Positions 36,767 to 47,137 of a stretch of 64,000 nucleotides of DNA are shown here, piece by piece. How positions within the stretch are numbered: the stretch's first letter is position 1; each line of letters starts with the position of its first letter. The stretch comes from Cellulomonas sp. PhB143 (GTDB taxonomy: Bacteria; Actinomycetota; Actinomycetes; Actinomycetales; Cellulomonadaceae), in contig NZ_RKIJ01000011.1 in the NCBI RefSeq assembly GCF_003752595.1, positions 365,322-429,321 of the forward strand, given 5' to 3'. The notes under the pieces were generated by a model. The model did not search any database. It had not been told where the DNA came from and worked only from the letters and a program-made list of their open reading frames with translations. The position numbers and the translations under genes are program-made.

Positions 36767-37429
36767 GTTCCCGCCGCCGACGTAGACGCGGTCCCAGTGG
36801 AACACCGGGCGCAGGCCCTCGACGACGGTGACGACCCGGCGCGACCACAGCCCGTTCCCGAGCCGGTGCCGCTCGATGTCACCGACGTACTCGTCGTAGG
36901 TGGTGCCGCGCCGCAGGGGCGCGTGCGACCACTCGAGGTGCGGTGCGACGCGTCCGCCGTCGAACAGCGCGGAGCCCAGCCCGGTCCCGAGCGTCAGGAC
37001 GAGCTCGAGGCCCGACCCGGCGACGACGCCCGCGCCGTGCACCTCGGCGTCGTTGAGCACGATCGTCGGCCGCGCGAGCCGGGCCTCGAGGGCCGCGCGG
37101 ACGTCGAAGCTCGCCCAGGCGGCGGCCAGCGCGGGGTCGACCCGGCTCCGCGGCCCGGACCGGGTGACGTAGTGCGGGGTGTGCACCACGACGCCGTGCC
37201 GGATCATGCCGGGCATGCCGACGGTGACGCGGTCGGCGTCGGGCAGGGTCTGCGCGACGCCGGCGATCGTCTCCACGAGTCGGTCGGGCGGCAGCGGGTA
37301 CGGGGTCGGCACCCGGACGGCGCTGGCGTGGGCGGTGCCCGACGCGTCGAGCACGTTCGCCTTGATGGAGCCCCCGCCGCAGTCGACGGACAGGGTGCGG
37401 GTGCCGTGCGGCGCGTGGTCCTCGCTCAT
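36653..37429 (-). CDS. ROK-family sugar kinase, polyphosphate-glucokinase-like
   Basis: This 258-residue protein has the ROK/ASKHA phosphate-binding loops LSVDCGGGSIKANVLD at the N-terminus and LTLGTGLGSALFDGG in the middle, and a C-terminal VYVGGGNSRAI adenosine motif, as in actinobacterial polyphosphate/ATP glucokinases. The usual zinc-type ROK cysteines are absent. The usual DIGGSG is changed to DCGGGS, so substrate is uncertain. On the minus strand TACCGT ends 6 nt before the ATG. It is divergent from truA and convergent with the hydrolase. Confidence 0.75.
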   Translation of the reverse strand: MSEDHAPHGTRTLSVDCGGGSIKANVLDASGTAHASAVRVPTPYPLPPDRLVETIAGVAQTLPDADRVTVGMPGMIRHGVVVHTPHYVTRSGPRSRVDPALAAAWASFDVRAALEARLARPTIVLNDAEVHGAGVVAGSGLELVLTLGTGLGSALFDGGRVAPHLEWSHAPLRRGTTYDEYVGDIERHRLGNGLWSRRVVTVVEGLRPVFHWDRVYVGGGNSRAITPSALERLGDDVVVVPNSAALVGGSRAWELRTS

Positions 37430-37489
37430 GCCTGCACGGTAGCCACGCCGGCGGCGCGGCGCCCCCCGCGGCGCCGCTACCGTGGTGCC

Positions 37490-38428
37490 GTGCCGACCAG
37501 CGACAACGTCCCCGTGCCATCGCCGCCCGCCGGGACACCGCCTCCCGGGACGCCGGCCGCCGACGACGTGGTGCGGGTCCGGCTCGACCTCGCCTACGAC
37601 GGCTCGGCCTTCTCCGGGTGGGCCGCGCAGCCCGGGCTGCGCACCGTCCAGGGCGAGCTCGAGCTCGCCCTGGCACAGGTCATGCGGGAGGCGGGACCGC
37701 GCGTGACGGTCGCGGGGCGCACGGACGCGGGCGTGCACGCGCGAGGCCAGGTCGTGCACGTCGACGTCGCGCGAGACCGGTGGCTGGCGCTGCCGGGACG
37801 CTCCGCCCGCACCCCCGGGCAGTCGCTCGTGGCGCGGCTCGGCGGTGTGCTGCCGGGCGACGTCGTCGTGCACCGGGCCGGGCTCGCGCCGCACGGGTTC
37901 GACGCGCGCTTCTCGGCGCTGCACCGCCGGTACACCTACCGGGTGGCCGACGACCCCGCGCTGTTCGACCCGCTGCGGCGGCGGTGGGTGCTGTGGCACC
38001 GGCTGCCGCTCGACGTCGAGGCGATGCACGCCGCCATGCAGCCCCTGCTCGGTCTGCGGGACTTCGCCGCCTTCTGCCGGCCCCGCCCGGGGGCGACCAC
38101 GATCCGTGAGCTCACCCGGATGAGCTGGGAGCGCGTGGCCGACGGCCCGGAGGCCGGGCTGCTCGTCGCGCACGTCCGGGCCGACGCGTTCTGCCACAAC
38201 ATGGTGCGGTCCCTGGTCGGCGCCTCGCTGGCCGTCGGGGAGGGGCGCCGCCCGGTCGGATTCCCCGCGGAGGTCCTCGCCGAGCGGCGGCGCACCGGCG
38301 ACGCGGGCCGCGCCCGGGCGCACGGCCTGGTGCTCGAGGGCGTCGCCTACCCGCCGGACGGCGAGCTGGCCCGGCGCGCGGACGCGGTGCGGGCGCGGCG
38401 GATGGACGAGGAGGTCGACGACCGGTGA
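37490..38428 (+). CDS. truA: tRNA pseudouridine38-40 synthase
   Basis: This 312-residue enzyme modifies the tRNA anticodon stem-loop. The catalytic Asp lies in AGRTDAGVHARGQ; RRYTYRV and HNMVRSLVG are also typical. The first 20 residues are Pro-rich and not part of the fold. I choose the GTG at 37490 because TACCGT ends 6 nt before it. truA close to rplQ is a conserved link, here interrupted by the hydrolase and ROK genes. Confidence 0.93.
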   Translation: MPTSDNVPVPSPPAGTPPPGTPAADDVVRVRLDLAYDGSAFSGWAAQPGLRTVQGELELALAQVMREAGPRVTVAGRTDAGVHARGQVVHVDVARDRWLALPGRSARTPGQSLVARLGGVLPGDVVVHRAGLAPHGFDARFSALHRRYTYRVADDPALFDPLRRRWVLWHRLPLDVEAMHAAMQPLLGLRDFAAFCRPRPGATTIRELTRMSWERVADGPEAGLLVAHVRADAFCHNMVRSLVGASLAVGEGRRPVGFPAEVLAERRRTGDAGRARAHGLVLEGVAYPPDGELARRADAVRARRMDEEVDDR

Positions 38429-38456
38429 GCGGGTGCCCGCCGGCCGCCGACCGGGC

Positions 38457-38852
38457 TCAGATCTCGTCGACGACGTGCACGGAGGCCTCCTCGGCCCCCG
38501 CCGCGCCCCCGTCGATCCCCGCGTCGTCGGCGTAGAGGTCGTTCTGGCGACCCTCGGCGGCGTCCGGGTCCTCGGCGAGGCGTCCGGCCCGCGTGGTGTC
38601 CGCGCGGGGTCCGCTGCCGTCGTCCTCCGGCTCCTCCTGGGCCAGGCGCTGGTCGAACGTCTCGCCGTGGGACTCCTCCCACGCGGTCTCGCCGTGGTGG
38701 TTGGACCGCGGACGGTCCGGCGGCGAGTAGCCCTCGTCCAGGGCATCCTGCACGCCCCGGTCGACCAGCGTGTCCTCGGCCGAGAGCTGGTCGGTGTCGC
38801 CCTCGGTCGTCTGCTCGGGTTCCGGGCTCGTGGCCGGTGTGTCGGTGCTCAT
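38457..38852 (-). CDS. Acidic DUF5709-like protein
   Basis: This 131-residue, strongly acidic and hydrophilic protein has [20 protein letters not shown] and a [13 protein letters not shown] segment, a pattern I associate with the actinobacterial DUF5709 family, for which no function is known to me. No membrane segment or signal peptide is seen; it is probably disordered and cytosolic. It stands alone on the minus strand between truA and rplM. Confidence 0.7.
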   Translation of the reverse strand: MSTDTPATSPEPEQTTEGDTDQLSAEDTLVDRGVQDALDEGYSPPDRPRSNHHGETAWEESHGETFDQRLAQEEPEDDGSGPRADTTRAGRLAEDPDAAEGRQNDLYADDAGIDGGAAGAEEASVHVVDEI

Positions 38853-38927
38853 GGCTCCACCGTGGCACCGCCGACCGGGCGACGCACGTCCGCTGCGCCC
38901 GGCACGAGCGGTGTGACGAAGGCCCTT

Positions 38928-38957
38928 TTGACCGCCCCCGCCCCGTGCCGGTATCGT
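38928..38957 (+). promoter_or_regulatory. Promoter of rplM-rpsI
   Basis: TTGACC (38928-38933) and TATCGT (38952-38957) are 18 bp apart, upstream of a leader of about 150 nt. Confidence 0.6.
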
Positions 38958-39115
38958 TGACAGCCGTTGTGCTTCCCGCTCGGAATCCGACGTCACGCGT
39001 GTTCTCCCACTCGCCGTCTGACGCAGCCCGGTTGATCGAGCACCGACAACGAACTCGTCGGCCGCAGTCCTCTGCGCCGAAGAAGACATCGAGACACGAA
39101 ACGAAGGCTACGACC

Positions 39116-39559
39116 GTGCGCACGTTTACCCCGAAGCCCGGCGACGTCCAGCGTGACTGGTACGTCATCGACGCGACCGACGTCGTCCTGGGCCGCCTCG
39201 CCACCCATGTCGCCACGCTGCTGCGTGGGAAGCACAAGGCCACCTTTGCCCCGCACGTCGACGGCGGCGACTTCGTCGTCGTCATCAACGCGGACAAGGT
39301 CGCCCTCACCGGCAACAAGCGCGAGCAGAAGATGGCCTACAGCCACTCCGGTTACCCGGGTGGCCTGCGGGCCGTCGCCTACGGCGACCTGCTCGAGAAG
39401 AACCCCGAGCGGGCTGTGGAGAAGGCCGTGCGCGGCATGCTCCCCAAGACCTCGCTCGGCGCCGCTCAGCTCGGCAAGCTCAAGGTCTACCGCGGGTCGG
39501 AGCACCCGCACGCGGCCCAGCAGCCGAAGCCCTTCGAGATCACCCAGGTCGCGCAGTAA
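39116..39559 (+). CDS. rplM: 50S ribosomal protein L13
   Basis: This 147-residue protein has [32 protein letters not shown] and AVRGMLPKT, typical of L13, an early assembly protein. GTG at 39116 follows GAAGG. It is co-transcribed with rpsI. Confidence 0.97.
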   Translation: MRTFTPKPGDVQRDWYVIDATDVVLGRLATHVATLLRGKHKATFAPHVDGGDFVVVINADKVALTGNKREQKMAYSHSGYPGGLRAVAYGDLLEKNPERAVEKAVRGMLPKTSLGAAQLGKLKVYRGSEHPHAAQQPKPFEITQVAQ

Positions 39560-39630
39560 CGATCCTGGACCGACGCGCCGAGCGCGTTGCCGACTTCCCA
39601 CAGAATTCTTTAGGACGCGAGGACACACCA

Positions 39631-40116
39631 GTGGCCGAGACCACCGTCGAGACCGACACGTCGGACGAGACCCCCAGCAGCTACACCTCTGAGAGCGCCG
39701 CGCCCGTGGGCGCCGGCCAGAGCATCACCGCACCGGGAGCGGCCCTGGGCCGCCGCAAGGAGGCGGTCGCTCGCGTCCGCCTCGTCCCCGGCACCGGACA
39801 GTGGAAGATCAACGGTCGGACGATCGAGGACTACTTCCCGAACAAGCTCCACCAGCAGATCGCCAACGACCCGCTGAAGCTGGTCGACGTCGAGGGCCGC
39901 TTCGACGTCATCGCCCGCATCAGCGGCGGCGGCATCGCCGGCCAGGCTGGCGCGCTGCGCCTGGGCATCGCCCGCGCGCTCAACGCCATCGACGAGGACA
40001 GCAACCGCGCCGCCCTCAAGAAGGCCGGGTTCCTCACGCGCGACCCGCGTGCGGTCGAGCGCAAGAAGGCCGGGCTCAAGAAGGCCCGCAAGGCCCCGCA
40101 GTACTCGAAGCGCTGA
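39631..40116 (+). CDS. rpsI: 30S ribosomal protein S9
   Basis: This 161-residue protein has [17 protein letters not shown] and ends in the conserved basic tail [12 protein letters not shown] whose last Arg contacts P-site tRNA. About 38 residues of Thr/Ser/Glu-rich sequence precede the S9 core. GTG at 39631 is 71 nt after rplM. Confidence 0.97.
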   Translation: MAETTVETDTSDETPSSYTSESAAPVGAGQSITAPGAALGRRKEAVARVRLVPGTGQWKINGRTIEDYFPNKLHQQIANDPLKLVDVEGRFDVIARISGGGIAGQAGALRLGIARALNAIDEDSNRAALKKAGFLTRDPRAVERKKAGLKKARKAPQYSKR

Positions 40117-40130
40117 TCCGGCGCTGAGCA

Positions 40131-40170
40131 CCGACGGCCCCGACGGACCTCTGTCCGCCGGGGCCGTCGG
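40131..40170 (+). terminator. Hairpin terminator after rpsI
   Basis: An 18-nt arm on each side (one mismatch) with a CTCT-type loop lies 14 nt after the rpsI stop. Confidence 0.75.
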
Positions 40171-40251
40171 TGTACCGGCACCCGGCAGCACGCGCAGCAC
40201 CCGGCAGGACCGCCGCCCGGCGGCGCCACGCACACTCGGCACGGAGGACTC

Positions 40252-41616
40252 ATGGCTCGGTTGTTCGGCACGGACGGCGTGCGCGGGCTCGCCAACAGGG
40301 ACGTCACGGCGGAGCTCGCGCTCGACCTCGGGGTCGCGGCGGCGCACGTGCTCGGCACCTCGGGGGAGCTGGAGGGCCACCGGCCGCGGGCCGTCGTGGG
40401 TCGCGACCCGCGCGTCTCCGGCGAGTTCCTCAGCGCCGCGGTGGCGGCCGGCCTGGCGAGCGCGGGGGCGGACGTCATCAACGTCGGCGTGCTGCCGACC
40501 CCGGGCGTAGCCCACATGACCGCCACGTCGGACGTCGACCTCGGTGTCGTGATCTCCGCCTCGCACAACGCCATGCCGGACAACGGCATCAAGTTCTTCG
40601 CGCGCGGCGGCGTCAAGCTCGACGACGTCGTCGAGGACCAGATCGCCGCCCGGCTCGAGGAGCCGTGGGAGCGCCCGGTCGGGGCCGAGGTCGGGCGGAT
40701 CATGACCGACTCGGGCCGCGCGGGGGAGAGCTACGTCGCCCACCTGGTCTCCACGATCGGCGCCGACGAGTACACGAAGCCGCTCAGCGGGCTGCGCATC
40801 GCCGTCGACTGCGCGAACGGCGCCGCGAGCGACATCGGTCCCGCCGCGCTGCGGGCCGCGGGCGCCGACGTCGTCGTCGTCAACGCCAGCCCGGACGGGC
40901 GCAACATCAACGAGAAGTGCGGCTCGACCCACCCGGAGCAGCTCCAGGCCGTCGTCGTGGCCTCCGAGGCCGACTTCGGCGTCGCCTTCGACGGCGACGC
41001 CGACCGGTGCCTCGCGGTCGACCACGCCGGCGTGCTCGTCGACGGCGACCAGATCATGGGCGTGCTGGCCGTCGCGGAGCACGAGGCGGGACGGCTGGCC
41101 CACGACACGCTCGTCGTCACGGTCATGAGCAACCTCGGCCTGATCCTCGCCATGCAGGACGCCGGCATCCGCACCGTGCAGACCGGCGTCGGCGACCGGT
41201 ACGTGCTCGAGGAGATGCGCGCCAACGGCTACACCCTCGGCGGGGAGCAGTCGGGGCACATCGTGATGTCCCGCTACGCGACCACCGGCGACGGTGTGCT
41301 CACGGCGCTGCACCTGGCCGACCGCGTCAAGCAGACCGGTGCGCGGCTCGCCGACCTCGCGTCCGCCGTGCGCCGCCTGCCCCAGACGCTGGTCAACGTC
41401 CGGGGCGTCGACCGCGCGCGCGCCGCGACCGACGAGGTCCTGCTCGACGCGGTGGCGGCCGCCGAGGCGCGGCTCGGGACGACCGGACGCGTCCTGCTGC
41501 GTCCGTCGGGCACCGAGCCCGTGGTCCGGGTCATGGTCGAGGCAGGCACGCAGTCCCAGGCGGACGCGGTCGCCGAGGAGCTCACCGTCGTCGTGCGGGA
41601 GAGGCTCGCGCTGTGA
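40252..41616 (+). CDS. glmM: Phosphoglucosamine mutase
   Basis: This 454-residue enzyme converts glucosamine-6-phosphate to glucosamine-1-phosphate for UDP-GlcNAc and peptidoglycan. The phosphoserine is Ser104 in ISASHN; the magnesium motif DGDADR and the C-terminal phosphate loop RPSGTEP are present. GGAGG lies just before the ATG at 40252. The product of glmS, also in this window, is its substrate. Its stop overlaps the def GTG (GTGA). Confidence 0.96.
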   Translation: MARLFGTDGVRGLANRDVTAELALDLGVAAAHVLGTSGELEGHRPRAVVGRDPRVSGEFLSAAVAAGLASAGADVINVGVLPTPGVAHMTATSDVDLGVVISASHNAMPDNGIKFFARGGVKLDDVVEDQIAARLEEPWERPVGAEVGRIMTDSGRAGESYVAHLVSTIGADEYTKPLSGLRIAVDCANGAASDIGPAALRAAGADVVVVNASPDGRNINEKCGSTHPEQLQAVVVASEADFGVAFDGDADRCLAVDHAGVLVDGDQIMGVLAVAEHEAGRLAHDTLVVTVMSNLGLILAMQDAGIRTVQTGVGDRYVLEEMRANGYTLGGEQSGHIVMSRYATTGDGVLTALHLADRVKQTGARLADLASAVRRLPQTLVNVRGVDRARAATDEVLLDAVAAAEARLGTTGRVLLRPSGTEPVVRVMVEAGTQSQADAVAEELTVVVRERLAL

Positions 41617-42305
41617 CGAGCCCCGGCCCCGCCGCGGGTCCGCGGCAGCCGTGGGCCGGGCCCGGGACCGGGACGGTCGACGCCGGGCTGCGCGACGCCG
41701 TCGCGCGCTTCCTGGAGGCGAACCCCGACGGGCTGCTGCCGATCGTGCACGCCGGGCACCCGGTGCTGCGCGCCGTCGCGACCCCGTACACCGGGCAGCT
41801 GGGCGACCTGCTGCCGGACCTCCTGACCGCGATGCACGCCACGATGGTCGACGCACCGGGCGTCGGCCTGGCCGCGCCGCAGGTGGGCATCGGCCTCGCG
41901 GTCGCCGTCGTCCGCGACCCCGGGCCCTCGGACCCCGACGACCCCCACGAGCGGGTGGCCGTGCCGCACCGCACGCTCGTCAACCCGTCCTACGCGCCGG
42001 CGTCGGACGCGACGCGCTCGTTCTACGAGGGGTGCCTGAGCGTGCCCGGGTGGCACGCGGTGCGCACGCGCCACCACGCCGTGCGGCTGACCGGGCAGGA
42101 CGAGTCGGGCGAGTCTCTCGACGAGGTGCTGACGGGCTGGCCCGCGCGGATCGTGCAGCACGAGACCGACCACCTGCGCGGCGAGATCTACCTCGACCGC
42201 GCCGAGCCGCGCTCGCTCAGCGACGACGAGAACATGGCGCGCTTCTGGGCGCAGGAGGCGGACCCGTCGTCGGCGGCGAAGATCCTCGGCTTCTCCATCC
42301 CCTGA
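41613..42305 (+). CDS. def: Peptide deformylase
   Basis: This 230-residue enzyme removes the formyl group from new proteins. All three motifs are present: [19 protein letters not shown] with the metal Cys, and QHETDHLRG with HExxH-type ligands (HETDH). The first 35 residues are an extension with Gly/Pro. GTG at 41613 overlaps glmM by 4 nt. Together with map it completes N-terminal processing. Confidence 0.93.
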   Translation: MTSPGPAAGPRQPWAGPGTGTVDAGLRDAVARFLEANPDGLLPIVHAGHPVLRAVATPYTGQLGDLLPDLLTAMHATMVDAPGVGLAAPQVGIGLAVAVVRDPGPSDPDDPHERVAVPHRTLVNPSYAPASDATRSFYEGCLSVPGWHAVRTRHHAVRLTGQDESGESLDEVLTGWPARIVQHETDHLRGEIYLDRAEPRSLSDDENMARFWAQEADPSSAAKILGFSIP

Positions 42306-42474
42306 GCACACGCCCGGCGCCGCCCGCGTGCGAGGCTCGCGTCAGGGTCGTTCCCAGGGCGATCCCTGATGCCGTCGCCGGACGGGGCTCCGTATCCTGG
42401 GACCCCGCCGACCCGACGCCCGCCCCGCGCTTTCCGCGCCCGAGGCGCGCGCCACGACGACGAACCGAGGCCTC

Positions 42475-43194
42475 GTGCACAACCCGCTGACGGAGTTCCT
42501 GCAGGACGTCGAGTCCTGGGTGCTCGTGCTCTCCTCGTCGCTGTGGATCTACCCCGCCGAGCTCGCGCTCGTGACGATCGACGGGTTCTTCCCGCCGGTG
42601 CCGAGCGAGTCCGTGGTCATCACCCTCGCCGTCGCCGCCGGGTCGGGCGGCCCTGAGCTGTGGGCGGTGCTGCTCATCGCCGTCGTCGGCGCCTGGCTCG
42701 GTGACCAGGTCGCGTACGCCATCGGCCGCGCGATCGGCACCGAGCGCCTGCCGATGATGCGCACCGAGCGCGGGCGCCGGGTCATCAACTGGGCCCGGCA
42801 CGCCCTCGCGCACCGCGGGGCGTCGTTCATCCTCGCGGCCCGCTACGTGCCGATCGGGCGCGTGGCGGTCAACATGTCCGCCGGCGCCGTCGGGTTCCCG
42901 CGCAAGCGCTTCATGGCCTTCTCGGGGATCGCGGCGGTCGTCTGGGGCGTCTACTCCCTCGGCATCGGGATCCTCGCGTCGCAGTGGCTCGGGCACAATA
43001 CGCTGCTCGCCATGGCGGTCGGCGTGGCCGTGGGCATCGTCAGCGGGCTCGTGCTCGACCGGGTCGTCACGTGGTGGACCACCCGGCACGGGCACGCGCC
43101 GGTCACGCCGATCCCCGAGCTGCCCGCGGTGCGCCTCCCGGTCGAGGCCGGCGAGCCCGAGCGGCAGCCGGAGACGACCTCCCGCGAGCGCTGA
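42475..43194 (+). CDS. DedA-family membrane protein
   Basis: This 239-residue protein has the DedA (SNARE-associated/VTT) pattern: ending of the first hydrophobic stretch with FFPPVPSE, a GDQVAYAIGR motif, and RYVPIGRVAVNMSAG, with about five hydrophobic segments. DedA proteins are linked to lipid flipping and membrane homeostasis. A TATCCT box lies at 42393-42398, giving a leader of about 70 nt. The C-terminal 40 residues are hydrophilic. Confidence 0.88.
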   Translation: MHNPLTEFLQDVESWVLVLSSSLWIYPAELALVTIDGFFPPVPSESVVITLAVAAGSGGPELWAVLLIAVVGAWLGDQVAYAIGRAIGTERLPMMRTERGRRVINWARHALAHRGASFILAARYVPIGRVAVNMSAGAVGFPRKRFMAFSGIAAVVWGVYSLGIGILASQWLGHNTLLAMAVGVAVGIVSGLVLDRVVTWWTTRHGHAPVTPIPELPAVRLPVEAGEPERQPETTSRER

Positions 43195-43230
43195 CGCGCC
43201 GGCCGGGCGGACCGGCGGGCACGGGTCGCC

Positions 43231-44256
43231 TCAGAGCTTGCGCAGCCGGACCCGCTGCACGGCGTGGTCGAGGCCCTTGGTGAGCACGAGCGTCGCGCGC
43301 CCCCGGGTGGAGAGCACGTTCTGCTCGAGGTTCGGCGCGTTGATCGTGTCCCAGATGTGCTTCGCGGTCGCGGTCGCCTCCTCGTCGCTGAGGTCGGCGT
43401 ACCGGCGGAAGTAGGACTCGGGCTGGGTGAACGCCGTCCGGCGGAGCTTGAGGAACCGGTCGACGTACCACTGGCGGATGTTGCGGGTGCGCGCGTCGAC
43501 GTAGATCGAGAAGTCGAAGAAGTCGCTCACGGCGACCGTCGACCCGTCGCCCGGTCCCGGGCGCGACGGCTGGAGCACGTTGAGACCCTCGACGATCAGC
43601 ACGTCGGGCCGGTGCACCACGGCCTCGGCTCCGGGCACGATGTCGTACGTCAGGTGGTCGTACACCGGTGCCCGCACCTCTGCCTGGCCCGACTTGACGC
43701 GGGTGAGGAACCGCACCAGCGCGCGGCGGTCGTAGGACTCGGGGAAGCCCTTGCGCTGGAGCAGGCCGCGCCGCTCGAGCTCCGCGTTGGGGTAGAGGAA
43801 ACCGTCGGTGGTCACCAGCTCCACGCGCGGGGTCTCCGGCCAGCGCGCCAGCATCTCCTGCAGCACGCGGGCCGTCGTGGACTTGCCCACGGCGACGGAT
43901 CCGGCGACGCCGATGACGTACGGCGTGCGCACGGGGTGCTCGCCGAGGAACGTCGACGTGACGTCGTGCAGGCCCGACGTGGCCTGGACGTAGAGGTTGA
44001 GCAGGCGCGAGAGCGGGCGGTAGACCGCGTCCACCTCGTCGAGGTCGATCGGGTCGCCGAGGCCGCGCAGCCGCTCGACGTCGACGTGCGTCAGCGGGAG
44101 GGGGGTCGACTCCGACAGCCGGCTCCACGCGGCGCGGTCCAGGTCGACGTAGGTGCTGACCGGTTCGGCCGCGAAGGTCGGGCGGTCCGGACGGGGCCGG
44201 GGGACGGGGCGCGACCCCGCGCCGGGCAGGTCCGTCGGGTCCGGGGTCATGGGCAC
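43231..44256 (-). CDS. coaA: Pantothenate kinase, type I
   Basis: This 341-residue enzyme catalyses the first step of CoA synthesis. It has the P-loop [30 protein letters not shown] and the FSIYVDA segment of the type I family. GTG at 44256 is chosen because CACAAT ends 7 nt upstream on the minus strand; an ATG two codons on is equally possible. It is divergent from glmS across 97 nt containing an 18-bp palindrome. Confidence 0.95.
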   Translation of the reverse strand: MPMTPDPTDLPGAGSRPVPRPRPDRPTFAAEPVSTYVDLDRAAWSRLSESTPLPLTHVDVERLRGLGDPIDLDEVDAVYRPLSRLLNLYVQATSGLHDVTSTFLGEHPVRTPYVIGVAGSVAVGKSTTARVLQEMLARWPETPRVELVTTDGFLYPNAELERRGLLQRKGFPESYDRRALVRFLTRVKSGQAEVRAPVYDHLTYDIVPGAEAVVHRPDVLIVEGLNVLQPSRPGPGDGSTVAVSDFFDFSIYVDARTRNIRQWYVDRFLKLRRTAFTQPESYFRRYADLSDEEATATAKHIWDTINAPNLEQNVLSTRGRATLVLTKGLDHAVQRVRLRKL

Positions 44257-44302
44257 GCCGCCGATTGTGCCCGATGGCGGGCGGCCCGGACACCTCGTCG
44301 GC

Positions 44303-44320
44303 CGGCCGGTCGACCGGCCG
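44303..44320. repeat. 18-bp perfect palindrome between coaA and glmS
   Basis: CGGCCGGTCGACCGGCCG is a perfect palindrome. It lies between the two divergent start codons and would overlap the -35 region of the glmS promoter (its -10 is TAGACT at 44340-44345). It could be an operator for a dimeric regulator. Confidence 0.6.
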
Positions 44321-44353
44321 CGGCTCCGCGGGGCCGGGATAGACTCCCCGACC

Positions 44354-46219
44354 ATGTGCGGAATCGTGGGTTACGTGGGTCCTTCCGAGGTGTCCGGGCG
44401 ACCCCTCGACGTCGTCCTCGAAGGGCTGCGGCGCCTCGAGTACCGGGGGTACGACTCGGCGGGCGTCGCGCTCGTCGGGCCGGGGTCGCCGCAGGTCGCG
44501 TCGGCGAAGAAGGCCGGAAAGCTCGCCAACCTGCTCGCCGAGCTCGAGGCGAACCCGCTGCCGGACGCGAGCGCCGCCGTCGGGCACACCCGCTGGGCCA
44601 CGCACGGCGGCCCGACCGACCGCAACGCCCACCCGCACCTGGCCGACGGCGGGCGGCTCGCCGTCATCCACAACGGGATCGTCGAGAACTTCGCGGCGCT
44701 GAAGGCGGAGCTGCTGGCGGAGGGCGTGACCTTCCTCTCCGACACCGACACGGAGGTCGCCGCGCAGCTGATCTCGCGCGCGTACGCCTCCTCGAAGGAC
44801 CTCACCGTCGCGATGACGGAGGTCGCCCGGATGCTGGAGGGCACCTTCACGCTGCTCGCCGTGCACGCCGAGCACCCGGGGACGGTCGTGGGCGCGCGGC
44901 ACGACTCGCCGCTCGTCGTGGGGCTCGGGGACGGCGAGAACTTCCTCGGCTCGGACGTCGCGGCGTTCGTCGCGCACACCCGCGAGGCGCTCGAGCTCGG
45001 CCAGGACCAGGTCGTGACCATCACGCCCTCGGCGGTCGAGGTCATCGGCTTCGACGGCGCGCCGGCGCAGGGCAAGCGCTACAGCGTGGACTGGGACGCC
45101 GCCGCCGCCGAGAAGGGCGGCTTTGGCTCGTTCATGGACAAGGAGATCCACGACCAGCCGCAGGCCGTCGGCGACACCCTCCTCGGGCGGACGGACCTCG
45201 ACGGCCGGCTGGTGCTGGACGACCTGAAGATCGACGAGGCGGTGCTGCGCTCGGTCGACAAGATCATCGTGGTCGCTTGCGGGACGGCGGCCTACGCGGG
45301 GCACGTCGCGAAGTACGCGATCGAGCACTGGTGCCGGATCCCGGTGGAGGTCGAGCTCGCGCACGAGTTCCGCTACCGGGACCCCGTGGTGACCGAGAAG
45401 ACGCTCGTCGTGGCGATCACCCAGTCGGGCGAGACGATGGACACGCTCATGGCGGTCCGCCACGCGCGTGAGCAGGGCGCCAAGGTCGTCTCGATCGTCA
45501 ACACCAACGGCTCGACGATCCCGCGCGAGTCCGACGCGGTGCTCTACACGCACGCGGGCCCGGAGATCGCGGTCGCCTCGACGAAGGCCTTCCTCTCGCA
45601 GATCACCGCCGCCTACCTGCTGGGTCTCTACCTGGCGCAGCTGCGCGGCAACAAGTTCCCCGACGAGATCGCCGTCCTCATGGACGAGCTGCGCGACATG
45701 CCGAGCAAGATCCAGGCCGTCATCGACCGCGGCGACCACGTCAGCGCCACCGCGCTGTCGATGCGCGACGCCACCTCGGTCCTCTTCCTGGGCCGGCACG
45801 TGGGGTTCCCGGTGGCGCTCGAGGGCGCGCTGAAGCTCAAGGAGCTCGCGTACATCCACGCCGAGGGCTTCGCCGCGGGCGAGCTCAAGCACGGGCCGAT
45901 CGCGCTCATCGAGGAGGGCCAGCCGGTCTTCGTCGTCGTGCCGTCGCCGCGCGGCCGGGACTCGCTGCACTCCAAGGTCGTCTCCAACATCCAGGAGATC
46001 CGGGCGCGCGGGGCACGCACCCTCGTCATCGCCGAGGACGGCGACGAGGCGGTGCTGCCGTACGCGGACGAGATCTTCTGGATCCCGCAGGCCCCCACCC
46101 TCATGCAGCCGCTGCTCGCGACGGTCCCGCTGCAGATCTTCGCGATGGCGCTCGCCACGGCCAAGGGCCTCGACGTGGACCAGCCGCGCAACCTCGCCAA
46201 GTCGGTCACCGTCGAGTAG
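44354..46219 (+). CDS. glmS: Glucosamine-fructose-6-phosphate aminotransferase
   Basis: This 621-residue enzyme makes glucosamine-6-phosphate from fructose-6-phosphate and glutamine. Cys2 is the glutaminase nucleophile (CGIVGYVG); HTRWATHG follows; two sugar isomerase (SIS) domains occupy the C-terminal half, with SQSGETMDT-like TQSGETMDT and [14 protein letters not shown] ends 8 nt before the ATG, so there is almost no leader and no glmS ribozyme. Confidence 0.97.
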   Translation: MCGIVGYVGPSEVSGRPLDVVLEGLRRLEYRGYDSAGVALVGPGSPQVASAKKAGKLANLLAELEANPLPDASAAVGHTRWATHGGPTDRNAHPHLADGGRLAVIHNGIVENFAALKAELLAEGVTFLSDTDTEVAAQLISRAYASSKDLTVAMTEVARMLEGTFTLLAVHAEHPGTVVGARHDSPLVVGLGDGENFLGSDVAAFVAHTREALELGQDQVVTITPSAVEVIGFDGAPAQGKRYSVDWDAAAAEKGGFGSFMDKEIHDQPQAVGDTLLGRTDLDGRLVLDDLKIDEAVLRSVDKIIVVACGTAAYAGHVAKYAIEHWCRIPVEVELAHEFRYRDPVVTEKTLVVAITQSGETMDTLMAVRHAREQGAKVVSIVNTNGSTIPRESDAVLYTHAGPEIAVASTKAFLSQITAAYLLGLYLAQLRGNKFPDEIAVLMDELRDMPSKIQAVIDRGDHVSATALSMRDATSVLFLGRHVGFPVALEGALKLKELAYIHAEGFAAGELKHGPIALIEEGQPVFVVVPSPRGRDSLHSKVVSNIQEIRARGARTLVIAEDGDEAVLPYADEIFWIPQAPTLMQPLLATVPLQIFAMALATAKGLDVDQPRNLAKSVTVE

Positions 46220-46238
46220 CCCCTGGCCCTCCCGGCCG

Positions 46239-46303
46239 ACCACGGGGTTGCCGCCGCAACGGCGCGGCCGATCCGGCGGTGGGGCCGTGGTCGCGGGACG
46301 GAA
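46239..46303. repeat. Dispersed intergenic repeat, copy 1
   Basis: CGACCACGGGGTTG begins this element, and it continues with blocks shared with 47040-47104: GATC, GGCG and CCGTGGTCG then GGGACGG. It fills most of the glmS to MazG gap. Confidence 0.55.
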
Positions 46304-46319
46304 AGGGCATGATCAGCAC

Positions 46320-46664
46320 ATGGAGCTCTCCGCCGCGGTCGACGAGGTCGAGGTCGTCTCGCGTGTCTACGCCCGGCGCTACGGCGTCGAGCGGACCGAC
46401 GACTGGCTGCTGCTCAAGCTGCACGAGGAGGTGGGCGAGCTCACGCAGGCCTACCTGAGCCTCACCGGGCGCTCCCGGGTGCGGGAGACGGACGGCGACG
46501 CGTCAGGCATGGAGGAGTCGTTCCGCGCCGAGGTCGCCGACGTCCTCGCACAGCTCATGCTCCTCGCGCGGCGCTTCGACGTCGACCTCGACGAGGCGCT
46601 GGAGCGCAAGTGGTTCCGGTGGCGCCACCTCGTGGAGCCGCAGGACCGGGAGGGGATCCGATGA
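46320..46664 (+). CDS. MazG-like nucleotide pyrophosphohydrolase
   Basis: This 114-residue all-helical protein shows the MazG-type metal motif: EExxE (LHEEVGEL) and ExxD (EVADVLAQL). MazG-type enzymes hydrolyse non-canonical or stress NTPs, or act like phosphoribosyl-ATP pyrophosphatase; the substrate cannot be told. CATGAT ends 6 nt before the ATG. Its stop overlaps the acpS ATG by 4 nt, so the two are coupled. Confidence 0.75.
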   Translation: MELSAAVDEVEVVSRVYARRYGVERTDDWLLLKLHEEVGELTQAYLSLTGRSRVRETDGDASGMEESFRAEVADVLAQLMLLARRFDVDLDEALERKWFRWRHLVEPQDREGIR

Positions 46665-47011
46665 TCGTGGGCGTCGGGATCGACGTGGTCGACGTCGACC
46701 GGTTCATGGCGACGCTCGAGCGCACGCCCCGCCTGCGGGAGAAGCTGTTCACGCCCGCCGAGCGCGACCTGCCGGCGGCGTCGCTCGCGGCGAGGTTCGC
46801 CGCCAAGGAGGCGATCGCGAAGGCGCTCGGCGCCCCCGGGGGGATGCGCTGGCAGGACGCGACCGTGCACCGCGTCCCGGGTGGCCCGCCCGAGGTCGAG
46901 ATCCGCGGCACCGTGGCGGCGCGCGCCCAGGAGCTCGGCGTGGGCAGCTTCCACCTGAGCATCTCGCACGACGCGGGCATCGCGTCGGCGATGGTGGTCG
47001 CGGAGGCCTGA
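46661..47011 (+). CDS. acpS: Holo-[acyl-carrier-protein] synthase
   Basis: This 116-residue enzyme transfers 4'-phosphopantetheine from CoA to acyl carrier protein. [12 protein letters not shown] with the metal Asp and [13 protein letters not shown] with the metal Glu are present. ATG at 46661 overlaps the upstream gene, with GGAGGGG before it. The usual neighbour nnrE lies downstream but is separated here by a gene-poor region and a gene on the other strand. Confidence 0.93.
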   Translation: MIVGVGIDVVDVDRFMATLERTPRLREKLFTPAERDLPAASLAARFAAKEAIAKALGAPGGMRWQDATVHRVPGGPPEVEIRGTVAARAQELGVGSFHLSISHDAGIASAMVVAEA

Positions 47012-47035
47012 CGCCTCGGCCCCGCCTCCGCGCCT

Positions 47036-47122
47036 TCGTCGACCACGGGGTTGTCGCCGGACCCGGACCGGTGATCGGGCGCCAAGACCGTGGTCGGGGG
47101 ACGGCAACCCCGTGGTCGACGA
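47036..47122. repeat. Dispersed repeat copy 2 with 18-bp inverted ends
   Basis: The arms TCGTCGACCACGGGGTTG and its exact complement are 51 nt apart. The left arm and interior align with the repeat at 46239-46303. Confidence 0.65.
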
Positions 47123-47137
47123 CCGAGGACAGGTGGG

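Noticed and set aside
44320-44353. glmS ribozyme upstream of glmS
   Set aside because: The putative -10 is only 8 nt before the start codon, leaving no room for the ribozyme, which is typical of Firmicutes.
43103-46243. A 1046-codon minus-strand open frame spanning glmS and coaA
   Set aside because: It overlaps two clear genes in the wrong frame and has no recognisable domain.
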